Source: Chloracidobacterium sp.
Lineage (GTDB): Bacteria; Acidobacteriota; Blastocatellia; Pyrinomonadales; Pyrinomonadaceae
DNA: 64,000 nt
Assembly (NCBI GenBank): GCA_015075585.1
Contig: JABTUB010000001.1
Location: 1,784,501 to 1,848,500, forward strand
Direction of reading: 5' to 3'
Part shown: positions 32,776 to 42,071 of the stretch, piece after piece
Position numbering within the stretch: the first letter of the stretch is position 1
Layout: each line of letters starts with the position of its first letter
Notes under the pieces: generated by a model
The model's database searches: none
What the model saw: only the letters and a program-made list of their open reading frames with translations
What the model was told of the DNA's origin: nothing
Made by a program: the position numbers and the translations under genes

Positions 32776-33807
32776 ATGCTTATAGTAATGAGGCCGGACG
32801 CGACGACGGGCGACCTCCAAAAAGTCCTTGATACGGTCGAAGCACTCGGCTTTCGCGCGCATGCGATGCCGGGCGAGAACCGTACCGCTGTCGGCGTTAC
32901 CGGTAATCGCGGCTCCATCGATCCTGTCCATTTTGAGAATCTTCCGGGTGTCGCCGAGGCGATCCGTGTAACAAAGCCATACAAGCTAATATCGAAGGAA
33001 CTGCGGCCCGAACGCTCTGTCGTAAAGGTCGGCAATTCATCCATTGGCGGGCCTGAGCTTGCTATCATAGCCGGGCCCTGTGCCGTTGAGGATCGTGAGC
33101 GTCTTTTTACGGCCGCGGAAGCGGTTGCCGCAAGCGGTGCAAAGTTCTTTCGCGGCGGAGCTTTCAAGCCGCGTACCTCGCCCTACGCCTTCCAAGGCCT
33201 CGGTGTTGACGGACTGAAAATGCTTGCCGAGGTACGCGAGCAGTACGGCCTCAATATTGTTACCGAGGCGATGGACGAACGAGGAATTGACGCGGTGGAA
33301 GAGTACGGCGACTGCATACAGATCGGCGCGAGGAATATGCAGAATTTCTCGCTGCTAAAGTACGCGGGACGTGCGAAAAAGCCGATCCTGCTGAAACGCG
33401 GGCTTTCGGCCACTCTCGACGAACTGCTGCTCGCCGCTGAATACATTATGGCCGAGGGCAATTACAACGTGATCCTGTGCGAACGCGGCATTCGTACTTT
33501 TGCCGATCACGCACGTAACACGATCGACCTGTCGGTCGTGCCGGCCGTGCATAAGCTCACGCATCTGCCGATAATTGTCGATCCGTCGCATGGGACAGGC
33601 CACAACTATATGGTTGCTCCGCTCGCGCGTGCGGGCATTGCGGTCGGTGCAGACGGCCTTATCATCGAGGTGCATCCTCGTCCTGAAGAAGCACTTTGCG
33701 ATGGCGCACAGGCATTGACGATCGAACAATACATTGACCTTTACCAACAGGTAACTGCGATCAACGAACTGTTGGCCGAACCGGTGCCGACCGTGGCAGC
33801 GGCGTGA
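32776..33807 (+). CDS. aroF: 3-deoxy-7-phosphoheptulonate (DAHP) synthase, type I-beta
   Basis: 343-residue DAHP synthase of the form with an N-terminal ferredoxin-like regulatory domain (about 1-70, [18 protein letters not shown]), as in Thermotoga. The catalytic barrel is clear: [73 protein letters not shown]. It makes the first shikimate-pathway intermediate and so feeds the trp genes. It lies 42 bases after trpA on the same strand and ends at a terminator. Confidence 0.95.
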   Translation: MLIVMRPDATTGDLQKVLDTVEALGFRAHAMPGENRTAVGVTGNRGSIDPVHFENLPGVAEAIRVTKPYKLISKELRPERSVVKVGNSSIGGPELAIIAGPCAVEDRERLFTAAEAVAASGAKFFRGGAFKPRTSPYAFQGLGVDGLKMLAEVREQYGLNIVTEAMDERGIDAVEEYGDCIQIGARNMQNFSLLKYAGRAKKPILLKRGLSATLDELLLAAEYIMAEGNYNVILCERGIRTFADHARNTIDLSVVPAVHKLTHLPIIVDPSHGTGHNYMVAPLARAGIAVGADGLIIEVHPRPEEALCDGAQALTIEQYIDLYQQVTAINELLAEPVPTVAAA

Positions 33808-33820
33808 TCGAGAACAAATG

Positions 33821-33863
33821 AAAAGTCCGTACACTCCTGATCAAGGAATGTACGGATCTTTTT
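33821..33863 (+). terminator. Terminator at the end of the trp-aro operon
   Basis: AAAAGTCCGTACA pairs with TGTACGGATCTTTT, then continues into TTT, starting 13 bases after the DAHP synthase stop. Confidence 0.75.
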
Positions 33864-33885
33864 GGCAGCTCCCGGCGCCTTTTGC

Positions 33886-34245
33886 CTATTTCGCCGGATG
33901 CGGCCGAAGTATGAAATAAAACTGAAGGTAGCAGCTGACCATCGCGGCGGGGATCAGAAGCGTCATCGGCAGATACTCGAGCGGCCCCTGAAGCGAATAT
34001 CCCGCCGCGACGCCCGCCAGAAGAACCAAGCTTCTCACGCCAAGCCACCTCAGGAATCTGCCGGGTTCCCATGCGTGCAGAAAGAACGGCAGCACCATCA
34101 CCATCAGTGTCGTCACCGTAAGCAAAAGCATCTCGATCGAAACACTCACGGCCGAAACGCCGATCTCGGCTGCCAGCAGAAAAAGAACGATCGTCGTATC
34201 GACGGTGGTACCGCCCGGATATGTGTTGGTGCTCTCGTGATCCAT
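33886..34245 (-). CDS. Small membrane protein, function unknown
   Basis: 119 residues with about four hydrophobic segments (TIVLFLLAAEIGVSAVSV, MLLLTVTTLMVMVLPFFL, SLVLLAGVAAGY, LIPAAMVSCYLQFYFIL). No family is recognised. Its ATG shares a base with the stop of the upstream XRE regulator gene (TAATG), so the two are translated together and may work as a pair. Confidence 0.65.
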   Translation of the reverse strand: MDHESTNTYPGGTTVDTTIVLFLLAAEIGVSAVSVSIEMLLLTVTTLMVMVLPFFLHAWEPGRFLRWLGVRSLVLLAGVAAGYSLQGPLEYLPMTLLIPAAMVSCYLQFYFILRPHPAK

Positions 34246-34679
34246 TACTTTACCTTAAGTCTATGTTCTCGATCCTTCATTGGCGTCGAATTATCCGATC
34301 TGCTGAACTGCTGGTATGCAACGCGGAATAACTCTGCAAGGGCCTCTGCCGTTTCGGCTGAGAGCTTAGGATCAGCCCTCAAATGTGCCTCAACGATCTC
34401 AGGCGTGGCTTCGTGCGGATAATACACAACGGGTTCGACGCCGCTTTCCGACACCGGCTTCATTATCCGATCGACCGGCATATTCAGCCACTGCGAAAGA
34501 CGCGCAATATTATCGGCATCGGGACGCCCGGTACCATTTTCGATACGGGACAGCGTCGATGCAGAAACGCCTGTTTGGTCGGCAGCGTCACGAAGGCTGA
34601 GCTTATGAGTTTCGCGATGCCGCTTGATCGCTTTCCCGAGCTCCAGCGTGCTCAAAAGGCTCTCATTCTTAAATGCCAT
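34245..34679 (-). CDS. XRE-family transcriptional regulator
   Basis: 144 residues. A helix-turn-helix of the Cro/C1 type lies at about 14-70 (LGKAIKRHRETHKLSLRDAADQTGVSASTLSRIENGTGRPD). The C-terminal tail is helical and may oligomerise. It is the first gene of a two-gene minus-strand unit. The 315-base region upstream, which also precedes the Rad52-like gene, contains direct repeats that could be its sites (inference). Confidence 0.88.
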   Translation of the reverse strand: MAFKNESLLSTLELGKAIKRHRETHKLSLRDAADQTGVSASTLSRIENGTGRPDADNIARLSQWLNMPVDRIMKPVSESGVEPVVYYPHEATPEIVEAHLRADPKLSAETAEALAELFRVAYQQFSRSDNSTPMKDREHRLKVK

Positions 34680-34994
34680 ATTCTCCTTTGGTCCTCCTGT
34701 GATCCGAGTGCCACAGATGCACTCCGCATTTCACAGATAAAACATAGCACAGTAATTTTTTGAATGCAACACTAAATTTCATACTTGCAACAAACAAATT
34801 CTCGTGATACAGTGTTTCATAGCTGCAACGCCGAAACCTTCGGCAGCCGCAGCGTTTGAAAGCAGAACACTGAGTCGCGTGACCTGTCCCGCGGCGTACA
34901 GGCTAAGGACAGTTCGCCGGTCGAAAGGCATACAGGAACCTTTCTTAAACGGTCGGCGGCCTGCCTTTTCAAATACACATTTGGAGATAAGGAA
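34680..34994. other. Divergent regulatory region with 15-bp direct repeats
   Basis: The 315 bases between the XRE regulator (-) and the Rad52-like gene (+) contain no convincing gene. TTTCATACTTGCAAC (34777-34791) and TTTCATAGCTGCAAC (34815-34829) match at 13 of 15 positions and start 38 bases apart; ATGCAACA near 34764 may be a half copy. GCCGAA-acc-TTCGGC (34831-34845) forms a hairpin. These are candidate regulator-binding sites. Confidence 0.5.
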
Positions 34995-35684
34995 ATGAAA
35001 GAGACATCGAACGACATCGCAACGAATGACAACGGCGCTCAGCAGAACAACGTGCTTACCTTCTCAACAAAATTGGAACGGCTCCGAGAGACGGTCGATC
35101 CGCATCTTGTCCGCCAGCGCACCGGCAGGCGTGACCGCAACGGTAACGTGCATATGGTCGAATACGTCGAATGGCACACGGTCGCTGACATCCTCGATGA
35201 ATACGCGTCTGATTGGAGCCACAGTGTGAAGGACATTCGGGCTATCGGCGACATCATCACCGTTACGGTAGCGATCACGATCGACGGTATTACGCGTGAA
35301 GGTGTCGGCACCGGCAAGACTGCCAGCGAAACAGGTATCAAGAAGGCCGAACACGACGCTTTGAAGCGTGCGGCGGTCAAATTCGGTATTGCACGCGAGC
35401 TTTATAAGAAGGAATTTGACGAGCTGGATGACAATGCCGCCGTTGCGGCCGTTCCGGAGCAAAAGAGCAGCGATCCGCGAGCGTCCACGTTCGGTGATAT
35501 GATCTCGGCGAAACAACTTGGGATGATCCACGCTACAGGACGCGAGCATGACGTCGATGTGGAGGCCGTGTGCAGGGAGAAATTCGGCTGTTCGATCAAG
35601 GAACTTTCAAAGCGTTCGGCGTCCTCGATGATCGATCATCTGCAGGTGATAGTGCGATCGGCTCCTGTTCGCCGTGCAAGTTAA
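34995..35684 (+). CDS. Rad52/22-like single-strand annealing protein
   Basis: 229 residues. Residues 15-140 match the Rad52/22 annealing fold: VEYVEWHTVADILDEYASDWS, then TVTVAITIDGITREGVGTG and KKAEHDALKRAAVKFGIARELY. The C-terminal part (SAKQLGMIHATGREHDVD, CSIKELSKRSASSMIDHLQ) is the small helical module often attached to such proteins. They anneal single-stranded DNA in recombination or repair and are often phage-borne, but no phage genes are close. GGAGATAAGGAA before ATG 34995 is a good ribosome-binding site. The gene ends in a strong hairpin. Confidence 0.83.
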   Translation: MKETSNDIATNDNGAQQNNVLTFSTKLERLRETVDPHLVRQRTGRRDRNGNVHMVEYVEWHTVADILDEYASDWSHSVKDIRAIGDIITVTVAITIDGITREGVGTGKTASETGIKKAEHDALKRAAVKFGIARELYKKEFDELDDNAAVAAVPEQKSSDPRASTFGDMISAKQLGMIHATGREHDVDVEAVCREKFGCSIKELSKRSASSMIDHLQVIVRSAPVRRAS

Positions 35685-35788
35685 GTGCTTTCGATGTGAA
35701 AGCACTTCGCAAGGTTTCGAGCTGTGCAACGCCCTTCAGCCTTTCCCCGTACAAAGGCGAAACGCTCCCGCTCACAGCCCGAAACCTT
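35682..35788 (+). other. Strongly structured stretch downstream of the Rad52-like gene (candidate RNA)
   Basis: Three foldable units follow one another. AAGTGCTTTC-gatgt-GAAAGCACTT (35683-35707) is a perfect hairpin touching the stop codon. AAGGTTTCGAGCTGTG (35711-35726) pairs at 15 of 16 positions with CACAGCCCGAAACCTT (35773-35788). GCCTTT...AAAGGC nests between them. It could be a terminator complex, a small RNA or a mobile-element end; nothing decides between these. Confidence 0.45.
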
Positions 35789-35811
35789 TCAGAATAAAGA
35801 CGTTTCAGCTA

Positions 35812-37179
35812 TCAGTTTTTCTTCGCGCCGTTAGTGTCGAACACTTCGATCTCATCGGCGTAGCTCTCGACCTGACTGATCATTTGGCTCGCATCACCGA
35901 CGATAACGATGGCAGCTTCGTCAGGCCGGACGTATTTGCGGGCGGCATCGAGTATCTGATCATCGGTAACGGCCTCGACATTCGCTCGATAAGTTTGCAG
36001 ATAGTCATCGGGCAGGCCGTAAAGGAACTGATTGACCAGCAGATTGGTCAATCCTTCCTGCGTTTCGACACGTATCGGGAAGACACCGGTGAGGAAGTTC
36101 TTGGCATCGGCGATCTCGTCGGCAGACGCTTTCGTTTCCCTTATGCGCTCGAATTCATAGAAGAATTCCCTCAGCGAATCGCCCGTAACAGAGCTTCGCA
36201 CTTCGGCGGTTCCCTCGAAGCCGCCGGTCAATTTGCGTGCTTCGACCCGTGTATAGGCTCCGTATGTATAGCCTTTTTCCTCACGCAGATTCATAAAAAC
36301 GCGTGACGAGGCGCCGGCTCCCAGCACTTGATTCATAACGAGCACCGCAAAGTAATCAGGGCTGCAGCGTTCGATCGCAGTGTTGGCAATGACGATATTC
36401 GACTGCGTTGAGCCGGGCCTGTCAACGATGGTGAGAGTGCGTTTCGAGCGTGCCGGCGGCGCGCTGAAGATATCGCCCGGTGCGCTTCCTTGCCGCCAGT
36501 TGCAGAAACGCTCATTGACCTCGGCGATGAACTGATCGCGTTCGACATCGCCGACCGCGATAAGGATCGCGTTATTCGGCACGAGCATTTTGCGGCGAAA
36601 CTCAGCCATTGCATCGCGATCGAGTTTTTCAACATCGGCAGGGCTTGGCGCGATCTGCGAATACGGATGTTCACCATAGATCAGCCGTGCAGCTTGCTCT
36701 GATGCGAGGAACGGCGGCTGCGAACGCTGAAAGCGCAAGTGCTCAACGGTGTTCCTTCTGTAAAGGTCGAGTTCTGCTTCAGGAAATGTCGCCTGTTGAA
36801 TGACCTCTGCGAGCAGTTCAAGGATGGATGAACTGTACAACGAAAGGGCCGACGCTGCGACAGTGAAAAAATCACCCGATGCAGCGGCGTGAAGCGATGC
36901 GCCAAGGCGTTCAACTTTATCGGCGAACTGTGCACTGTTGTAATTTTCGGTGCCCTCGGTGAGCATAGAAGCCATTGCCGACGTCATACCGCGGGAATCC
37001 GCCGGATCATTGACATCACCGAACGAAAAACCGAGACGATAATTTACGAGCGGAAGGCGTTTATTCTCAAAAACGACGACACGCAGGCCGTTATCGAGCG
37101 TTGTCTGCGAAGCTTTCGGCACATCGAACGGCGCGGCGGCAAGCGGCGCGGGCGCGAAGCGTTTCTCATCAATAGTCAT
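35812..37179 (-). CDS. M16-family peptidase-like protein, no HxxEH (inactive partner)
   Basis: 455 residues with two M16 beta-alpha domains (TLDNGLRVVVFENKRLPLVNYRL; EEKGYTYGAYTRVEARK). At the place of the zinc motif HxxEH it reads MTSAMASMLTEGTENY, so the metal ligands are missing. It lies five bases after an M16 gene that does have HxxEH. Such pairs form one active and one substrate-binding subunit, as in bacterial M16B enzymes. No signal peptide is seen. Confidence 0.88.
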   Translation of the reverse strand: MTIDEKRFAPAPLAAAPFDVPKASQTTLDNGLRVVVFENKRLPLVNYRLGFSFGDVNDPADSRGMTSAMASMLTEGTENYNSAQFADKVERLGASLHAAASGDFFTVAASALSLYSSSILELLAEVIQQATFPEAELDLYRRNTVEHLRFQRSQPPFLASEQAARLIYGEHPYSQIAPSPADVEKLDRDAMAEFRRKMLVPNNAILIAVGDVERDQFIAEVNERFCNWRQGSAPGDIFSAPPARSKRTLTIVDRPGSTQSNIVIANTAIERCSPDYFAVLVMNQVLGAGASSRVFMNLREEKGYTYGAYTRVEARKLTGGFEGTAEVRSSVTGDSLREFFYEFERIRETKASADEIADAKNFLTGVFPIRVETQEGLTNLLVNQFLYGLPDDYLQTYRANVEAVTDDQILDAARKYVRPDEAAIVIVGDASQMISQVESYADEIEVFDTNGAKKN

Positions 37180-37184
37180 ATAAA

Positions 37185-38456
37185 TTATGATGCCGGAACC
37201 ACATCGAGCAGTGCCCGATTTTCGGTATTCAAGTAATGCGCGGCGGCCATTCGGATATCTTCTGCCGTTATGGCCAGCAGTTCTTCGAGTTCGGTGTTTA
37301 TCAACGCCGCATTGCCGTCATACAATGCGAATTCCGCGATGGCCTGAGCCTTTGCCATCGAAGATTGGCGCATTCGCACGGCGTCATTTACGAGTTGATT
37401 CTCGATCTTTTCCATTTCTCCGTTGGTGGGGCCATTTATCGCGAGATCATTGATCTCGTGCATTATAGCTTCGCGGATCTTGCTGAGATCTTCGTCAGGT
37501 TTCGGGATGGCACCGACGAAAATGCTCGACGGCCCGCGTCTTTCATCCGTAAAACCGAAGAGCTGTATCACTGATTCGTCGCCCTTTACGAGTTTTTGAA
37601 AGAGCCGCGAACTTTCACCGTCATAAAGTATCTTTCCGGCGAGGTACAGTGCGTTAAATTCGTGAGTTCGCCTTTCCGGGATCTTCCAACCGATGAGAAA
37701 AGCGGGAAACGGTGCGAGTGCATCCTGCCATTCGCGGTAATTTTTGGCGACCTCAGCGGGTTCGCTCACATCAAGCGGCGGCGGCAGCGGCTGTGCGTCG
37801 ATATCGCTAAAATATTTCTCTGCCAGACTCACGGCTTCGTCCTCATCAAACGCACCCGATATAGCGACAACGGCGTTATTCGGCGCGTAATAGATACGAA
37901 AGAATTCGCGCACGTCCTCTACTGAGGCCGCGTCGAGATGTTCCATCGAGCCGATCGTCGAATGTGCGTTCGCAAAGTTCTGATAGATCATCTCACTTAT
38001 AAGATCGAAGATCTGTCCGTAAGGCTGATTGTCATAACGCAGCCTTTTCTCCTCCTTTACGGCCTCACGCTGGTTATCAAGATTCTCCTGCGTTACCGCA
38101 AGCGAACGCATCCTGTCGGATTCGAGCCAAAGTGCGAGCGGAAGCTGGCTTGCGGGGAGCGTTTCGTAATAATTTGTGCGTTCGGTCGAGGTCGTGCCGT
38201 TCATAGTGCCGCCCGCTTTCATCACATACTGAAAATGTCCGGCTTTCGGCACGTTCTCGCTTCCCTGAAACATCATATGTTCGAACAGATGTGCGAAGCC
38301 CGTCCTGTCAGGACGCTCATTGCGCGAACCCACGTTATAATAGACCGCGACCGAAACGACCGGTATCGCATTATCAGGGTTTAGGATCACCCGCAATCCG
38401 TTCTGCAACTTGTGTTCTTTTATCTCTAACGGCGGCAGAGAGAATGAATGTGGCAT
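37185..38456 (-). CDS. M16-family zinc metallopeptidase (active subunit)
   Basis: 423 residues. The inverted zinc motif is HLFEH in GFAHLFEHMMFQGSENV near residue 55, with the downstream Glu region ESDRMRSLAVTQENLDNQREAVKEEKRLR. ATG 38456 opens just before the first conserved strand (LEIKEHKLQNGLRVIL); the open frame goes on to 38495 with 13 atypical residues. It forms a pair with the inactive M16 gene five bases downstream. No clear signal peptide is present, so it may act in the cytoplasm or be exported another way. Confidence 0.9.
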   Translation of the reverse strand: MPHSFSLPPLEIKEHKLQNGLRVILNPDNAIPVVSVAVYYNVGSRNERPDRTGFAHLFEHMMFQGSENVPKAGHFQYVMKAGGTMNGTTSTERTNYYETLPASQLPLALWLESDRMRSLAVTQENLDNQREAVKEEKRLRYDNQPYGQIFDLISEMIYQNFANAHSTIGSMEHLDAASVEDVREFFRIYYAPNNAVVAISGAFDEDEAVSLAEKYFSDIDAQPLPPPLDVSEPAEVAKNYREWQDALAPFPAFLIGWKIPERRTHEFNALYLAGKILYDGESSRLFQKLVKGDESVIQLFGFTDERRGPSSIFVGAIPKPDEDLSKIREAIMHEINDLAINGPTNGEMEKIENQLVNDAVRMRQSSMAKAQAIAEFALYDGNAALINTELEELLAITAEDIRMAAAHYLNTENRALLDVVPAS

Positions 38457-38598
38457 ATTTTTGAAGCGCGGCTTCACAACCGCTGATCTGCACACAGATT
38501 ATCGCATTTTGCTGCCGCGCGAAACAATTCACCGTATCGAAAGAGCCTTCTGCTCGCCGCGCACTCGAACGAATTATCCGCGCAATGGCGTGATGTGT

Positions 38599-39396
38599 TT
38601 ATTCGGCGGCGTCAGTGCTTTGCGCATTGTCGCGTGCGATGGCATATAAGGCGGTCTTGACCTGAAAAGGCGTAAGATCGGGATATCCTTCGACGATACG
38701 CGCGACGATACCGGAAATATGCGGGCACGCAAAGCTGTTTCCGGTGAGCGTTTTGTAGCCGTTATCGAGCCAAGCCGTTCTTATATTCACGCCCGGAGCG
38801 GTAAGTTCGATAACTTCGCCGTAATGGAATCCGAATTTCAGAGGATCGGTCTCGGCACTCTTTATCACTGATATCAAAGAGGAAGAAAATACAGACGGAA
38901 AGCTTGGCTGCGGCAGATTATTCGCTGCCGCGACAACGACACAGCCGGCCTGATATGCCCTATCGAGCATATCGTGCAGCGGAGCGAAGAATTGCGGCTT
39001 CGTAGTCCCGAGTGAGAGGTTTATCACTTTGTAACGCTTCTTTATCGCATACTCGAGGCCCGCCAGGAATGCCTGTGCGTCGCCCAAACCTCCGGCCCCG
39101 AGTACCTTTATTGACGCGAAGTTCGCATGCGGTGCGATCCGCGCTGCTATCGCTGCACACGCGGTTCCGTGACCTGCACTGTCGCCGGCCGTCGATGGCT
39201 CGAATATTACGCGATTTCCGGCAATGCGTGCCTCTACCGACTCGATCACGCGTCCCGAAAGCTCCTGGTGCCGCGTATCTATGCCGCTGTCTATCACCGC
39301 AACGGTTACGCCGCGTCCCGTCGCCTGCCGCCAATCGTGCAGCGGCTTGAACTGCTGCGACATCGTCTGCATAAATTGCCGCTCTTCAGAACTCAT
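38599..39396 (-). CDS. Subtilisin-like (S8) serine peptidase, cytoplasmic type
   Basis: 265-residue S8 catalytic domain almost alone. The triad is clear: Asp in AVIDSGIDTRH, His in GHGTACAAI and Ser in GNSFACPHISG; the oxyanion Asn is in VVAAANNLP. No signal peptide or pro-domain is seen, which is unusual for subtilases and suggests an intracellular role. Its start overlaps the stop of the GAF gene by 11 bases, so the two are probably coupled. Confidence 0.88.
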   Translation of the reverse strand: MSSEERQFMQTMSQQFKPLHDWRQATGRGVTVAVIDSGIDTRHQELSGRVIESVEARIAGNRVIFEPSTAGDSAGHGTACAAIAARIAPHANFASIKVLGAGGLGDAQAFLAGLEYAIKKRYKVINLSLGTTKPQFFAPLHDMLDRAYQAGCVVVAAANNLPQPSFPSVFSSSLISVIKSAETDPLKFGFHYGEVIELTAPGVNIRTAWLDNGYKTLTGNSFACPHISGIVARIVEGYPDLTPFQVKTALYAIARDNAQSTDAAE

Positions 39397-40171
39397 CTCT
39401 CGTATCCGCGATATTCATCCCGCCAAAACCGTCCGTATGCCGCGCAACAGCCTCTAATATCTCACGACAAAGGCGACGTTCGGCTTCACCGCGATCTGCT
39501 ATCTCGCGAATAAGCAGTGCAAGCTCCGCACGCTCGCGATGCGCCGCAGATCCGCGTATCTCATTCAGCCAACTTCGTATCGCCGCGAGATCAGTTTCAT
39601 CCGTATCCGCAATAATGCGGCTGCTCAATCCGCGTAAAAGCACCGCAGCGTTGTATGCGTTGACAAGCGCCGCGGCAGCTTCAGCATAGATCACCGCAGT
39701 ATCCATCTCTTCTGCAGAAAAAGGCTCGAACGGCGGCGCACCCGTACGATTTACGAATTCAAGGACGCCAATTATCTCATCACCGAATCGAAGCGGAACC
39801 GCAAGGAGCGTCTGCGTCGAGAAACCCGTACGTTTATCGACCTCAGCGTAGAATGACGTGTCTTCACCGACGTCCGAAACCGCAACAGGCTGGCCTGACA
39901 TAAGCACAAAGCCTGCTATTCCCTTACCCGCAGGCACGTCCATCCCTATCAATTGATCTGCGACGCTTCCCGTCGCACATAAGAACCGCAGATCTCCCGT
40001 TTCACCTTCGCGCACAAGCACCGATGCGTCCGCCGAATGAAGTCGCGCCGCCGCCGACGTCAGTAATTCATCGATCGAAGCCGTGATCGGCTGCGTCAAA
40101 AGGTTCGCGAGGTCGATCGTCTCGATCAAGCGCCGCAGCCTTGCCGGTAATTCTTTGTTCACTTCGGACAT
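39386..40171 (-). CDS. GAF-domain protein
   Basis: 261 residues. A GAF domain covers about 25-180 (ITASIDELLTSAAARLHSADASVLV, GKGIAGFVLMSGQPVAVSDVG, TGFSTQTLLAVPLRFGDEIIGVLEFVN), followed by a helical region. GAF domains sense small ligands such as cyclic nucleotides. ATG 40171 (MSEVNKELP) is taken because the upstream open frame to 40249 encodes nothing family-like. It overlaps the S8 peptidase gene, so it may control that protease (inference). Confidence 0.82.
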   Translation of the reverse strand: MSEVNKELPARLRRLIETIDLANLLTQPITASIDELLTSAAARLHSADASVLVREGETGDLRFLCATGSVADQLIGMDVPAGKGIAGFVLMSGQPVAVSDVGEDTSFYAEVDKRTGFSTQTLLAVPLRFGDEIIGVLEFVNRTGAPPFEPFSAEEMDTAVIYAEAAAALVNAYNAAVLLRGLSSRIIADTDETDLAAIRSWLNEIRGSAAHRERAELALLIREIADRGEAERRLCREILEAVARHTDGFGGMNIADTRDEF

Positions 40172-40267
40172 ACGCTGATTCTGAAGCAAAATGACTTTTG
40201 AATCAACCACATTCTTTTGCTGGAATTGCAAGCGTATTGCGAGTATCATCGCGTCATACGAACATTG

Positions 40268-40312
40268 AACCGGCGTGGCCGTAAGGTGCCGCTAACGCCA
40301 CGCCGGTTGTTT
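40268..40312. other. Perfect 12-bp hairpin in the GAF/S41 divergent region
   Basis: AACCGGCGTGGC (40268-40279) and GCCACGCCGGTT (40297-40308) are exact inverted repeats, followed by GTTTTG on the plus strand. It looks like a terminator, yet no plus-strand gene precedes it within this gap. It may be a leader hairpin of the S41 gene or the end of a small RNA. Confidence 0.5.
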
Positions 40313-40359
40313 TGAGATATTCGGCTGCAACGCGGCCATTGCCCTGTTCTTTGGTGAAG

Positions 40360-42057
40360 ATGATGCCGTTTCGATCGTTTTTCGTCGCTCCGATCCTAGC
40401 TTGCGTGCTTGCGGCCGCGGCCCTTGCGCAGATACAGCATTCATCTAAGAGCGCGTCCGATCCTTTTCAACTTCGAACGGGAGTTTCATTCGCTGCATCG
40501 CCGTCATCCGAAGCTTCACCGGCCGCAGAAACAGGCGCGGCGCCGCGTATCGCGAACGAAATCTCGGATGCCGAAGAACTTATCCGTCGTTATCACGTTT
40601 TCGGAAGACGACTTTCCGCCGAAAAACTGACCGAATCAGCTCTGGAAGGAGCCCTCGGCACACTTGATCCGCATTCCGCCTTCTACAACGCTGCCGAGTG
40701 GAAAGAACTGCTCGATGAAGAGATGAGCGGCTATTCCGGTATCGGCGCATCGATCGCAAGCTACACGAAAGACGGTATCACAAGCACATTTATCCTAGCT
40801 GCTTTCAAAGGATCTGCGGCCGCGCGTGCTTCACTTCGTTACGGCGACCGCATACTCGCTGTTAACGGCGAAGACCTTTCGGAAAGCGCTGCAACAGACG
40901 TGCGAAACCATCTGCGCGGCCCTGACGGCACGACACTGGAACTCACCGTCGAACGCGCAGTTGACGGCAGCGTCGTTACAGTTGCACTAAAACGCTCGAT
41001 CGTTCCGCAGCCGTCCGTGCCTGATGCTTATATGCTCCGCTCAGGCGTTGGTTACATCGCTCTGACGGAAGGATTCACATACACAACTGCAGATGAGTTC
41101 GGCGCAGCCTTTCGACGTTTGAAGCAGCAAGGGATGCGCTCGCTGGTTATTGACCTTCGCGGCAACGGCGGCGGTATTGTCGATCAATCAGTAAAGGTTG
41201 CGCAGACATTTTTGCCGGCCGGCGCCGTCATCGTAACCCAACGCGGCCGTACAAAACTCGATGACCGCGTCTGGCGCTCGAACAACGCGGCACCGGAACG
41301 CCTTCCGGTCGTGCTTCTTGTTGATGGTGACACTGCATCGGCTTCCGAGATCTTCGCGGGAGCGATGCAGGACCGCGATAGGGCCTTTATCGTCGGCGCA
41401 AAGACATTCGGCAAGGGATTGGTGCAAAGCGTGATCGAGTTGCCTTACGGAACAGGCCTTACACTCACATCCGCGCGTTATTTGACGCCGTCCGGACGCT
41501 CGATACAACGCGATTATTCGCATACAGGGCTTTATGATTATTACAATCACACAGGCCAGTCCGCCGCTATCGATCAGCCGCACGTAGAAGCCCGCACCTT
41601 GGGCAACCGAAAGGTGCTCGGCGGCGACGGAATACTGCCCGACGAGGTAATCGATGCGAAAGATCTTACCGATTCGCAGGCCGCGCTTCTCGACCCGATA
41701 TTCTTTTTTGTAAAAGATGCGGTCAACGGCCGCGCAGACGATCCTTTGCTGTCGTCAACTCCGTTCGTTTCGGTTGCGGCTCCCGCACAAAAGCTTTATG
41801 CGGCGGATCGCGCGGCGCTGATCGCGGCTTTCTCGAAGTATTTGACGAAAAATAGGGTTTCAATGCCGAGTGACGTGGAACTGTCGGCGAATTGGGGCTT
41901 CATTGCAGATCGAATACGCTACAACCTCGAACTTTCGCGAAAAGGAACGGTTGCTGCCGATCGAATACTTCTGGAGAGCGATCCCGTTGCCGCAAAAGGC
42001 CTAGAACTACTGCCGCGTGCGGCCGAGATGGCCCGCATCGCGGCCGTGCACAAGTAA
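40360..42057 (+). CDS. Secreted S41-family C-terminal processing peptidase with PDZ domain
   Basis: 565 residues. A signal peptide (SFFVAPILACVLAAAALAQ) is followed by a helical region (SDAEELIRRYHVFGRRLSAE), a PDZ domain (about 130-215; GIGASIASYTKDG, GDRILAVNGEDL) and the S41 catalytic domain (VIDLRGNGGG, then DGDTASASEIFAGAMQD with the nucleophile Ser and KTFGKGLVQSVIEL with the Lys). ATG 40360 or 40363 starts the signal peptide; a TTG at 40312 would add 16 residues. It probably trims periplasmic proteins. Confidence 0.92.
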   Translation: MMPFRSFFVAPILACVLAAAALAQIQHSSKSASDPFQLRTGVSFAASPSSEASPAAETGAAPRIANEISDAEELIRRYHVFGRRLSAEKLTESALEGALGTLDPHSAFYNAAEWKELLDEEMSGYSGIGASIASYTKDGITSTFILAAFKGSAAARASLRYGDRILAVNGEDLSESAATDVRNHLRGPDGTTLELTVERAVDGSVVTVALKRSIVPQPSVPDAYMLRSGVGYIALTEGFTYTTADEFGAAFRRLKQQGMRSLVIDLRGNGGGIVDQSVKVAQTFLPAGAVIVTQRGRTKLDDRVWRSNNAAPERLPVVLLVDGDTASASEIFAGAMQDRDRAFIVGAKTFGKGLVQSVIELPYGTGLTLTSARYLTPSGRSIQRDYSHTGLYDYYNHTGQSAAIDQPHVEARTLGNRKVLGGDGILPDEVIDAKDLTDSQAALLDPIFFFVKDAVNGRADDPLLSSTPFVSVAAPAQKLYAADRAALIAAFSKYLTKNRVSMPSDVELSANWGFIADRIRYNLELSRKGTVAADRILLESDPVAAKGLELLPRAAEMARIAAVHK

Positions 42058-42071
42058 CGGCAGCTTCGAGA

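Noticed and set aside
35711..35788. Integron attC site
   Set aside because: It has a long imperfect stem but lacks the RYYYAAC/GTTRRRY core ends, and no integrase is near.
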